A stretch of 8,679 bases of DNA from Euryarchaeota archaeon UBA169 (GCA_002497685.1 DAEH01000010.1:1-8679), one strand, 5' to 3'; numbered from the stretch's first letter, positions 1 through 7,420 are shown. Made by a program: numbers and translations. The notes: generated by a model from the letters alone, not told the origin.

Positions 1-3000
1 CATATCGCTTGGCAATCTAGGAATTAATGCTTCAAGATGATATGGATTATCGTCTTCCTTTTGATCAATTACTAGATAAATAGGACCTACGGGTTGATCT
101 GTCTTAAATTGTATATCTCCTGTAAGTGTTAAGTTATCAACTGTTGCATTAAGAACTAAATCTGCATTTAATTCTAAATCTAACCCTTCAGGTATTCCTT
201 CTACAAAAGCAGTTACTTCTGGCCCTATAATTCCTTCTTCTCTGAAAATAATATAATCTGATTTACCAGCATAATTAAAATCTGCTAATTCTAATTCTAA
301 ATCAATTTTATCGCCTCGAGAAGTGTAATTTGCATCGACGGTCTGAGGTAAATCTTTGAAAAGCATACGGGCACCAAGAATTGTCTCATCACCAATATTT
401 TTCTGACTAGACCAAAGACCCTCTACCCAAACTGGTTCTTCGTCTAATAGAGATACATTGCCCTTGTCAACCCAAGCCGTAACTGAAACTGTTTCATCTA
501 CATTGTAGAAGAAGCGAGCTACTGTTTCAAAAGATTCTACATTTGTAACTAAATTAATTGACAAACCTGCGACAGTATCAACCAATGCTTTCCCTAATTC
601 GGATAAAGCTTCAATAAATTGAGCAACGTCTTCCAAATCATTTACCTCAGAAACGTCACCTCCTAGAATTGCTGTTGAGTTCAAAAGCGGCACAGCTACA
701 ACTATTTCTGCTGGAAGGCTATCAACAAAAACATACGCATCTAGTCCCAAGTGATCTTCTTCATAAATTGTATCGTCAATTGCTCCAACCTTAAACTGAA
801 CTGGCTGTCTGTGTGTTATCTTAAAGTCTGCTAATTCCCCAGTTCCATCGCCGTCAAGTCGCAAAGATTGAATCCAATCTAAATCTCCAGACAAACTTGC
901 AATTTCGCCTTCTTGGCCCATCTTATCTTGATAGAGCATAACTGAACTTCCATTATAGTTCGAAGTATCCCATATCCATGCTGTTGCTTTATCGTCATCA
1001 GTAACATTAGTAATTAAAAATGAAAAATTAAACCAACTATCTGTAACTAATCTAAGGTCTCCATCTGAAGTTGCAATTTCAGCTGAACCTGGAAGGTGTT
1101 CAAGGGTAATTCGAGAATAAATATCACTTGCAAAACTAGTAAAAGTAATTTGATCAATTAACTGATCTGAATTAGCCCCTCCAGCGTATTGCAGATTACC
1201 GTTATCAATGTTCAAGTTAATATTTGAAGGAATATTACTCAAAGTTATATTTGCCCAATGTGTAGTTTCTTCAACATTATCTATCCCTTCAAAATAAACT
1301 CTAAACGGTTTATCTCGTGAGGGTTTCATATCTAATGAAATATTAGTAAAACCATCTTTCGAATAAAAATTAATGTCACCTATTGCAGTTACACGTGCAC
1401 TAAAACTATAATCAAGGTTTTTCTGTGATATTGAGGACCTGTCATTCGGCGCGTTACTATCTAAAAAAGCTGATTGATTGTAAATTGCAAAAAAATCATC
1501 TCCGCTGCCATCATCTAAATCAAGATATTTGTCGCTGGTTAGAAATACAAATAAATTTTCTATGTAAGCTAACTCATCTTCACGAGTTCTCATGATAATT
1601 TCAACCTGGCCATCTCCTTCACCTATAGTTGATTGCAGAACTGCTTGAGGAATTGATCTTAATAAATCTCCAACATATACTATTCTGCCTGCTAAACCTA
1701 ATAACAAATCACTAATCAATCCACCTACTGCTGAATCATCTACAGCAGTCGGATCTTGATCATCAAAAGCATTATCATTAGAATCGTCAAGTTTTAAATT
1801 CCCTTGTAAAACCAAGCTTTCAGGTAAATTTGTGATTTCTAAGCCTGTAAATAATTTGTAATCATGGTTACTCCACGTAGGCTCTCTTCCATCCTCTGTA
1901 TAATATTCATAATCTCCATAAACTATCGAATCAATAGACTGAGTTGAATGGAATTCAATAACTGTCCAGTTTCTTTCCGAAGTAGATTCATTTCTTACCT
2001 CTAGCCATAGAGAAGCTTCTGGCATATTTAATTCATCAAGACAAACTTCATCGCCGCCTAAATTTATCTCACAGACAGGTACTCCTTCAATATCTGCTAC
2101 TATATGCGATAAGAACGAGTCTGAATCATCTGAAGGCTCTGCATTATATTCGTAATATTCAAAAGCTAAATCAAACCTTTTATCAGCTTCGTTAACATCT
2201 TTAGTTTCAGTAGGTGGGGCGTATATCTCAATAGAATCTCTTTCAATCTCATCCTCTGTCTGAGAAACTATTCTTATCTTTAATTCACCTGGAACTTTAC
2301 CTCTTGGATTAGATAAATCTGCTTTGATAAACGTAATTTCCTCTAAGGCATCACCTGGATTGCCTAAAGAACCTTTACTCCAATTGTACTTGATATAACC
2401 TATTGAAACATCTAAAGAATCTATACCATTTCTAAAATCATCGGTTGTATCATTGTCCATACCTATTGAGATTTCATAAGGCGCATTAACGTAGTCAACA
2501 TCACCTGCATTAATTCCCCCAGTACTAACTACAAAAACAAATTCTTCTATAACTACATTAAGTTCATACTCATCTGGAACTTCGTTAGGAGGGAACTGTG
2601 TGTTAATTCCCCAGACATAAGTTTGATCATCATCATTCTCATCTTGGTATGTGAGACCTCTTACTATTGCGAAATCTAATGTTTGATTTATATTCGCTAA
2701 TTTTTCAAACTCAATACCTACACCAAGATTAGCTTGAACACCAACTCCATCTAAACCTACTTGAGTGTCATCATTTATCAAATCATTTACAATAGGAATT
2801 AGTCTAGCTCGAATCTCATTCTGACCGTCATCATCTATGTCAATAGGTATCCAAGCAGTATCTGATTCATCAAGCACATTTACAAGGCCTAAAATTAAAG
2901 ATAAAAGACCAGCATCCAAGCCTAAACCGTTAACCCATTCAGCAATAATTGTCGTTGATGCACCCCAAATAGTTGACAATAAATTCGCATTTTCTACACC

Positions 3001-3585
3001 CTCTTCACATGGCTCTCCTGGTAGTGGACTATCGCCACAACCTCCAACATCAATGATACCGTTACCATTTGCATCATATGCCCAATAAATTAAGTACGTA
3101 TCTGTAAATATTGAAGCTGCTGTACCTGCAAATGAGGCCTGATATAAATCCGATTCACTGAGCATTGTTTCGATTATATCTGCCCTTACTGGATTGGGAT
3201 CATTTACTTCAAATGGAACTAAACCTCTATCTGAGAAGTCATAAGCTACTGTTTCATGCTCTATCTCTGCATCAACATTATCATTCTCATTTTTGGAATT
3301 CAATAAAATTTCTCGATTCTCTAATAAAGAAAAATCAAGCTCATTACCTTCATGAAGTGAACGAAGGAAATTTAATTCATTGACAACCGTGTCATCAATT
3401 TCATCATTTCTTTCATTAACACTTTCAAAGAAAGTATCTAGCTCTTTAGCAGTCCCATAATCAGCTTGTATGACTGCAGGACCTGTTGCAGTAGGTACTA
3501 AAACAACTTGAAGAAAAAGAACTGTAAATACTAAAAGAGTAATCACTCGTTTTCGGCGAAATGCGTTAAAAAGTGATTTGTTCAT
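1..3585 (-). CDS. Very large acidic secreted/surface protein of unknown function (C-terminus beyond window)
   Basis: The minus frame is open for all 1195 codons from ATG at 3585 to the window edge; no stop was met on codon-by-codon reading. The N-terminus is a Sec-type signal: basic FRRKR (residues 9-13), then a hydrophobic stretch at about 14-31 ending near PTATG. The mature part is strongly acidic and almost cysteine-free: only C183/C193 and C505/C515, both CX9C. Two Ca-loop-like motifs are seen, DANGNGIID (171-179) and DIDDDGQNE (249-257). Sixteen N-x-S/T sequons lie between about 300 and 1153, which fits archaeal N-glycosylation. From about 580 onward, alternating beta-strand-like sequence carries a recurring [LI]P motif (at 587, 645, 785, 831, 957, 1079, 1131, 1191). 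Hydrophobic, possibly helical segments lie near 617-643 and 983-1012. The start is supported by the signal peptide and a TATA box 26 bp upstream. No family was recognised; a glycosylated cell-surface or extracellular structural protein is inference. Any C-terminal anchor is out of view. Confidence 0.88.
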   Translation of the reverse strand, partial: MNKSLFNAFRRKRVITLLVFTVLFLQVVLVPTATGPAVIQADYGTAKELDTFFESVNERNDEIDDTVVNELNFLRSLHEGNELDFSLLENREILLNSKNENDNVDAEIEHETVAYDFSDRGLVPFEVNDPNPVRADIIETMLSESDLYQASFAGTAASIFTDTYLIYWAYDANGNGIIDVGGCGDSPLPGEPCEEGVENANLLSTIWGASTTIIAEWVNGLGLDAGLLSLILGLVNVLDESDTAWIPIDIDDDGQNEIRARLIPIVNDLINDDTQVGLDGVGVQANLGVGIEFEKLANINQTLDFAIVRGLTYQDENDDDQTYVWGINTQFPPNEVPDEYELNVVIEEFVFVVSTGGINAGDVDYVNAPYEISIGMDNDTTDDFRNGIDSLDVSIGYIKYNWSKGSLGNPGDALEEITFIKADLSNPRGKVPGELKIRIVSQTEDEIERDSIEIYAPPTETKDVNEADKRFDLAFEYYEYNAEPSDDSDSFLSHIVADIEGVPVCEINLGGDEVCLDELNMPEASLWLEVRNESTSERNWTVIEFHSTQSIDSIVYGDYEYYTEDGREPTWSNHDYKLFTGLEITNLPESLVLQGNLKLDDSNDNAFDDQDPTAVDDSAVGGLISDLLLGLAGRIVYVGDLLRSIPQAVLQSTIGEGDGQVEIIMRTREDELAYIENLFVFLTSDKYLDLDDGSGDDFFAIYNQSAFLDSNAPNDRSSISQKNLDYSFSARVTAIGDINFYSKDGFTNISLDMKPSRDKPFRVYFEGIDNVEETTHWANITLSNIPSNINLNIDNGNLQYAGGANSDQLIDQITFTSFASDIYSRITLEHLPGSAEIATSDGDLRLVTDSWFNFSFLITNVTDDDKATAWIWDTSNYNGSSVMLYQDKMGQEGEIASLSGDLDWIQSLRLDGDGTGELADFKITHRQPVQFKVGAIDDTIYEEDHLGLDAYVFVDSLPAEIVVAVPLLNSTAILGGDVSEVNDLEDVAQFIEALSELGKALVDTVAGLSINLVTNVESFETVARFFYNVDETVSVTAWVDKGNVSLLDEEPVWVEGLWSSQKNIGDETILGARMLFKDLPQTVDANYTSRGDKIDLELELADFNYAGKSDYIIFREEGIIGPEVTAFVEGIPEGLDLELNADLVLNATVDNLTLTGDIQFKTDQPVGPIYLVIDQKEDDNPYHLEALIPRLPSDM

Positions 3586-3606
3586 TGCTTTATTTAGAAT
3601 CCAATG

Positions 3607-3616
3607 CTATAAATAA
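3607..3616 (-). promoter_or_regulatory. TATA box of the large secreted-protein gene
   Basis: Read on the minus strand this is TTATTTATAG. Its TTTATA core is centred about 26 bp before the ATG at 3585. That is the normal archaeal TATA-to-transcription-start distance, so the mRNA probably begins at or next to the start codon (leaderless). No Shine-Dalgarno-like sequence lies before the ATG, which agrees. Assignment is by sequence and spacing only. Confidence 0.55.
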
Positions 3617-3643
3617 GGTATTAGTCGCAAAAAGATAGATTGA

Positions 3644-3653
3644 TTTTATATAG
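3644..3653 (+). promoter_or_regulatory. TATA box of the ftsZ-secE-spt5-rpl11 operon
   Basis: TTTTATATAG is the strongest TATA-like match in the 89-bp gap and is centred about 26.5 bp before the ftsZ ATG at 3675. This predicts a leaderless transcript. It lies 27 bp from the opposing TATA box, so pre-initiation complexes for the two directions could interfere. Confidence 0.6.
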
Positions 3654-3674
3654 TGAACTAAATTCGATTGAATA

Positions 3675-4766
3675 ATGAATGAGGACCCTTTGCAAGAAGC
3701 TCTCGCAGATGAAAGCGCTTTTACAGGTGAAACTGATGAAAGTGAATTGCAAGCTTTAGTCTCTAGACTGCAAACAAATATCCTCATTATAGGAAGTGGA
3801 GGTGCTGGAAACAATACTCTGCTTAGATTGTACAAAGAAGGAATGACTTCACTAGAGCTATTAGCTGTAAACACTGATGCACAACATCTGTTGAATACTA
3901 CAGTTCCTCATAGAATGCTCATTGGTAAAATTTTAACGAAAGGACTAGGGGCCGGTTCTGAACCAAATGTTGGTGAAGGTGCAGCCGAAGAAGCCCGTCA
4001 TGAAATTCTAGAAGCCTGTAGGGATGCTGACATTGTTTTTCTAACTGGTGGGCTCGGAGGAGGAACTGGTACGGGATCTTTACCTGTAATCGCTAAATTA
4101 GCTAAAGAAAGTGGAGCTTTAACTATAGCCATAGTCACACTACCATTTAGTAACGAAGGTGCGCGAAGATCTCGAAATGCAAGAATAGGTCTTGAAAAGT
4201 TAAGGAAATGTGCAGATACTGTAATTGTTATTCCCAACGACAGACTTCTCAGTGATGATATTGCCCAATTACCTCTAAATTTAGCTTTTAGACAGGCCGA
4301 TGAAATATTAGGTAATGCCATAAAATGTATGACTGAAATTACATCTAATAGTGGACTTGTTAACATCGATTTTGCTGATATGCGTTCGATTATGTCTAGT
4401 GGAGGTGTTGCTATGATAGGAATGGGAGAAGGGCAAGGAGCTACGAGAGCGTCCGATGCTGTAACTGCTGCACTAACTTCACCACTACTTGAATTAGATA
4501 TTGAAGACTCAAAAGGTGCTCTGGTTAATGTGACTGGAGGTGATGATATGACACTCCAAGAAGCGCATGAAGTTGTAAGAGAAGTTCATAGTAAGATTAA
4601 TAAAGAAGCTCGAATCATTTGGGGAGCTTCGATAGATTCTACCCTCGAGCATCAGATTCGTGTGATGCTTGTAGTTACTGGTGTCAAATCTTCTCAGATA
4701 TTGGGACCACCCGACGGAGTAGATGATGGAATGCAAAGTAAATACGGAATAGATTTCGTACATTAG
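3675..4766 (+). CDS. ftsZ: Cell division GTPase FtsZ (FtsZ2-like)
   Basis: This 363-aa tubulin-superfamily GTPase polymerises at mid-cell as the Z-ring. Seen directly: a short acidic N-terminal extension (1-30), nucleotide-binding GSGGAGNN (40-47), NTDAQ (66-70), the tubulin signature GGLGGGTGTGS (125-135), NDR (188-190), and the T7 catalytic loop NIDFADMRSIM (230-240), with the aspartates that complete GTP hydrolysis on the adjoining subunit. Segments such as TLPF..EGARR, IVIPNDRLL and ARIIWGAS are closer to my recollection of haloarchaeal FtsZ2 than FtsZ1; subtype is inference. The C-terminal tail after about 345 is short, with no recognisable conserved tail peptide. It is the first gene of the operon: the ATG fits the upstream TATA box, and secE follows after 4 bp. 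Length is within the family range. Confidence 0.95.
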   Translation: MNEDPLQEALADESAFTGETDESELQALVSRLQTNILIIGSGGAGNNTLLRLYKEGMTSLELLAVNTDAQHLLNTTVPHRMLIGKILTKGLGAGSEPNVGEGAAEEARHEILEACRDADIVFLTGGLGGGTGTGSLPVIAKLAKESGALTIAIVTLPFSNEGARRSRNARIGLEKLRKCADTVIVIPNDRLLSDDIAQLPLNLAFRQADEILGNAIKCMTEITSNSGLVNIDFADMRSIMSSGGVAMIGMGEGQGATRASDAVTAALTSPLLELDIEDSKGALVNVTGGDDMTLQEAHEVVREVHSKINKEARIIWGASIDSTLEHQIRVMLVVTGVKSSQILGPPDGVDDGMQSKYGIDFVH

Positions 4767-4770
4767 CAAT

Positions 4771-5010
4771 ATGAGCTTTATCAACAAAGTATGGAAAACG
4801 CAACAGAAACTTGAAGAACGTTTCAGAAGAATCGGCAGAGGTCAATATGGAAGGGTTCTACGACTAGCACGTAAACCGACTACAGATGAGTTTGTCAAAA
4901 GTTCATGGGTTGTTGGAATTGGAATAGGAATTGTGGGAGCTATTGGATTTGTCGTATATTATGTATGGCTAAAAGCCCCACCTATTGTCGCAGATTTATT
5001 AGGAATTTAA
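4771..5010 (+). CDS. secE: Preprotein translocase subunit SecE / Sec61-gamma
   Basis: A 79-aa single-pass membrane protein, the small gamma subunit that clamps the SecY channel. The N-terminal 25 residues are a basic amphipathic segment. The conserved motif RVLRLARKPTTDEF (residues 28-41) lies along the cytoplasmic membrane face, and one transmembrane helix spans about 47-68 (GIGIGIVGAIGFVVYYVW). This layout is typical of archaeal and eukaryotic Sec61-gamma. It starts 4 bp after the ftsZ stop with no clear Shine-Dalgarno, so translation is probably coupled to ftsZ. The exported protein encoded at 1-3585 would depend on this translocon. Confidence 0.93.
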   Translation: MSFINKVWKTQQKLEERFRRIGRGQYGRVLRLARKPTTDEFVKSSWVVGIGIGIVGAIGFVVYYVWLKAPPIVADLLGI

Positions 5011-5012
5011 AA

Positions 5013-5570
5013 ATGGCAAAATTCGTTGAAGAAGAAGAAAAAAAAACTGAAGAAGTATCTAATGAACCATCGTCTGATACACAGATTTACACGATGAAAT
5101 CACAGATTGGACATGAAAGAACAGCTAGCGAAAGATTGGCTGACAGAGTACGAAGAAGTGGTGCACCAATTTATGCTATCTTGGCACCTTCAAAACTTCG
5201 TGGCTTTATTTTCGTAGAAACTGATAGTCCTGAAGCTTTACGTGATAATCTAAAAGGATTAACACACGCTCGCGGAATGGTTATGAATAGAGGCGTAGGA
5301 TATGGCAGATCTAAGCAACCGGATACATTTGGTACCGTAACACTTGAAGAATTAACTCCGCACTTAACGCCTCCACCTGCTGTGACTGGCATAGAAGAGG
5401 GAAATATTGTGGAAGTAATTGCTGGACCTTTCAAAGGAGAAAAGGCCAGAGTTCAGCGTATTGATCAAGCAAAAGAAGAAGTTACTGTGGAATTATTTGA
5501 GGCAATGGTGCCTATTCCAATTACAGTTCGTGGAGATCACGTAAGAGTTCTAGAAAAAGAGGCAAATTAA
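5013..5570 (+). CDS. spt5: Transcription elongation factor Spt5/NusG
   Basis: 185 aa. Spt5 with Spt4 binds the RNA polymerase clamp and raises processivity; the KOW domain can contact the ribosome. An acidic low-complexity N-terminus (about 1-23, with EEEEKKTEE) precedes the NGN domain (about 24-112: IYTMKSQIGHERTASERLADRV, then GFIFVET at 64-70). A proline-bearing linker leads to the KOW domain (about 127-182: GNIVEVIAGPFKGEKARV). The ATG at 5013 was chosen because it follows the secE stop by 2 bp and has AGGA at 5001-5004. An in-frame ATG at 4905 would place 36 unrelated residues inside secE, and the ATG at 5094 would cut the first NGN beta-strand. The acidic extension makes it longer than the roughly 150 aa usual for archaeal Spt5. 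Confidence 0.93.
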   Translation: MAKFVEEEEKKTEEVSNEPSSDTQIYTMKSQIGHERTASERLADRVRRSGAPIYAILAPSKLRGFIFVETDSPEALRDNLKGLTHARGMVMNRGVGYGRSKQPDTFGTVTLEELTPHLTPPPAVTGIEEGNIVEVIAGPFKGEKARVQRIDQAKEEVTVELFEAMVPIPITVRGDHVRVLEKEAN

Positions 5571-6040
5571 TGGGTGAAACAATAGAAGCACTAGTAGACG
5601 CAGGCAAGGCATCTGCAGGACCGCCACTCGGTCCGTCATTAGGGCCAACTGGCGTTAATGTGAAAGATGTAGTTAATGAAATAAATTCAAAAACTAAAGA
5701 AATGGCAGGAATGCAAGTTCCAGTTAAAATTAAAATAGATGATAAGAAAGGATTCACTATAGACATAGGAACACCACCTGCTTCATCATTGATAAAACAA
5801 GTATTAGGAATAGAGAAAGGATCTGGAGAAGCTGGCACAGTAGTTGCAGCAGATATGACTTTAGATCAAGCTATTACTGTTGCTAAGCAGAAAGGACCTG
5901 GTTTAACTGGAGGCGACATTAAAGCAATGACTTCAGAAGTATTAGGTGTAGCAAAATCTATGGGATTACACTGTGAAGGTAAAGACCCAAAAGAAATACA
6001 AGCTTCCATCAAATCTGGCAAATTAGACGATAGATTTTAG
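5570..6040 (+). CDS. rpl11: Large subunit ribosomal protein uL11
   Basis: 156 aa, the usual length for archaeal L11. It binds the GTPase-associated centre of 23S rRNA and supports the stalk base. The N-terminal domain has the glycine/proline-rich signature AGPPLGPSLGPTGVN (residues 16-30). The C-terminal RNA-binding domain includes GTVVAADMTLDQAI and ends with MGLHCEGKDPKEIQ (131-144). The ATG overlaps the spt5 stop by one base (TAATG), and GAGG at 5559-5562 gives a plausible Shine-Dalgarno 7 nt upstream. In many archaea L1, L10 and L12 genes follow; here the plus-strand run ends and the stop codon overlaps that of pyrI on the other strand by 4 bp. Confidence 0.96.
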   Translation: MGETIEALVDAGKASAGPPLGPSLGPTGVNVKDVVNEINSKTKEMAGMQVPVKIKIDDKKGFTIDIGTPPASSLIKQVLGIEKGSGEAGTVVAADMTLDQAITVAKQKGPGLTGGDIKAMTSEVLGVAKSMGLHCEGKDPKEIQASIKSGKLDDRF

Positions 6041-6495
6041 ATAAACTCTATATTTTCTTCAGCTATTTTGCGCCCACAATAGACACATTGTATGTTCAAT
6101 GATTCAGCATTCGCTATAGTAAAATTAGTTTTAGCTCCACGTTCATTATTACTTATACAATTCACATTAGAACAAAATGCCATATCAGAAATAGAATTAG
6201 GAAGTTCAGCTACATTTTTCTCAGCCACTACAAAATTACGAATTATATTAACATGAGAACCGGGAGATAAAAGCGCTAATTTCTGAGATTCGGCCTCACT
6301 CAATTCTCGATCTTCAATCTTAATTACATCCTTACTTGAATTCTTTTCACTAGGTACATGCATCAGAAGGGTAATAGTCGTACCCTTATCACTTAATTCT
6401 AGAGCATCCAAAATTTTCCGACCTCTTCCTGCCTTAATGTGGTCTATAACTGTACCGTTTCGTATCGGTTGAACGCGCATTAAATTGTCACTCAT
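6037..6495 (-). CDS. pyrI: Aspartate carbamoyltransferase regulatory chain PyrI
   Basis: 152 aa, the same size as the E. coli regulatory chain. It holds no active site; it joins catalytic trimers and passes the allosteric nucleotide signal (CTP/UTP versus ATP in the characterised enzymes). The N-terminal allosteric domain starts MRVQPIRNGTVIDHI (6-20). The C-terminal zinc domain has the four cysteines in CX4C...CX2C order: C108, C113, C137, C140. The start codon overlaps the pyrB stop as ATGA, and TAGGAGGT lies 5 nt upstream, so its translation is tied to pyrB while keeping its own initiation site. Retention of pyrI predicts a feedback-regulated enzyme rather than an unregulated PyrB trimer. 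Confidence 0.95.
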   Translation of the reverse strand: MSDNLMRVQPIRNGTVIDHIKAGRGRKILDALELSDKGTTITLLMHVPSEKNSSKDVIKIEDRELSEAESQKLALLSPGSHVNIIRNFVVAEKNVAELPNSISDMAFCSNVNCISNNERGAKTNFTIANAESLNIQCVYCGRKIAEENIEFI

Positions 6496-7400
6496 TTTTT
6501 ACCTCCTATTAATTGTTCAAGAAGTGCCATTCTAACTGGAACTCCATTGAAAGCTTGACGGAAATAGGCTGCATGCTTTGTATCATCAATATCGGTTGAG
6601 ATTTCTGTAACTCTTGGAAGAGGATGTAAAATTCGCATACTAGATTTTGCGTTTTTCAATAAGTCTAAATTAATTATGTAAGCGCTTGCTACTTTTTTGT
6701 ATTCTTCCAAATCCGGAAAACGCTCTTTTTGAATTCTTGTTACATACAACACATCTAAATCATCTAAGACTTCTTCTATCGAATTATGTGAAGACCATTC
6801 ACAAGATAAATCATCTGTGACATAACTTGGCATAGAAAGGCTATCTGGTGAAATAAAACTTAATTTATTGTCAAAGTTTGCTAGAGCATGAGATAGTGAA
6901 TGAACGGTTCGTCCGTATCTTAAATCTCCAAGCATTCCTACGTTTAACCCTTTTAGTTTTTTCATTTCTTCATTTATAGTAAATAAATCTAATAATGTTT
7001 GTGTAGGATGTTGTCCAGCCCCATCTCCTCCATTAATCAATGGAACTTCGGAATTTTCTGAAGCTAAACGTGCTGAACCTTCTTGTGGGTGTCTGAGAAC
7101 TACTGCATCTGCATAACCTGCAACCATCTTAATTCCATCTACCAGGGTTTCACCTTTCAAATGAGAAGTAGCTGATGGATCTGCAAAACCAATACAAGTT
7201 CCTCCTAATCTTTGCATTGCCGTTTCAAAAGATAAACGAGTTCGTGTTGAAGGCTCAAAAAAACATGTTGCCAAAATCTTGCCATCAAGACTTTTAGACT
7301 TTTTCTTACCTTTTGCAACTGGAACTAACTCTTTTGCACGTTTGAGAATGGATAAAATTTGTTTTTTGCTTAAATCTGAGATAGAAACTACGTGCTTCAT
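6492..7400 (-). CDS. pyrB: Aspartate carbamoyltransferase catalytic chain PyrB
   Basis: 302 aa, family-typical. It condenses carbamoyl phosphate with L-aspartate to N-carbamoyl-aspartate in de novo UMP synthesis; the trimer pairs with PyrI. All key motifs are visible: carbamoyl-phosphate loop FEPSTRTR (48-55), the lysine-bearing loop at HLKGETL (80-86, K82), VLRHP (101-105), HPTQ (131-134), GDLRYGRTVHSL (158-169), the aspartate-loop arginine in TRIQKERF (221-228), and HPLPR (259-263). The C-terminus has DTKHAAYFRQAFNGVPVRMALL. No catalytic residue appears to be missing. The ATG at 7400 fits a TATA-like element about 25 bp upstream. The stop overlaps the pyrI start (ATGA). The upstream membrane-protein gene is on the same strand, 44 bp away, so occasional read-through is possible. 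Confidence 0.97.
   Translation of the reverse strand: MKHVVSISDLSKKQILSILKRAKELVPVAKGKKKSKSLDGKILATCFFEPSTRTRLSFETAMQRLGGTCIGFADPSATSHLKGETLVDGIKMVAGYADAVVLRHPQEGSARLASENSEVPLINGGDGAGQHPTQTLLDLFTINEEMKKLKGLNVGMLGDLRYGRTVHSLSHALANFDNKLSFISPDSLSMPSYVTDDLSCEWSSHNSIEEVLDDLDVLYVTRIQKERFPDLEEYKKVASAYIINLDLLKNAKSSMRILHPLPRVTEISTDIDDTKHAAYFRQAFNGVPVRMALLEQLIGGKK
6501..6508 (-). promoter_or_regulatory. Strong Shine-Dalgarno site of pyrI, inside the end of pyrB
   Basis: On the minus strand this reads TAGGAGGT, 5 nt before the pyrI ATG. The GGAGGT part also encodes the penultimate glycines of PyrB (codons 299-300). It is the clearest ribosome binding site in the window and marks the internal cistron of a two-gene mRNA whose first gene appears leaderless. 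Confidence 0.8.
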
Positions 7401-7420
7401 GGGCCTCTAAAGAAGGGGGC

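Noticed and set aside
2837..3383. Two plus-strand open frames (2837-3088 and 3165-3383) opposite the large secreted-protein gene
   Set aside because: Both lie entirely antisense to a continuous 1195-codon frame with a signal peptide. Their products are low-complexity and resemble nothing, and no promoter or ribosome site is evident.
3526..3585. Twin-arginine (Tat) signal in the large secreted protein because of FRRKR
   Set aside because: The residues after the arginine pair do not fit the S/T-RRxFLK consensus, and the long hydrophobic core suits a Sec signal better.
3590..4787. Minus-strand frames opposite ftsZ (3590-3874, 3998-4366, 4509-4787)
   Set aside because: They mirror the codon pattern of ftsZ, which has every family motif; the predicted peptides have no recognisable domain.
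4905..5012. Longer Spt5 form starting at 4905
   Set aside because: The extra 36 residues are read from inside secE in another frame and match no part of Spt5. The ATG at 5013, just after the secE stop, gives a sensible N-terminus.
5171..5838. Minus-strand frames opposite spt5 and rpl11
   Set aside because: They are shadows of two well-identified genes, with no independent support.
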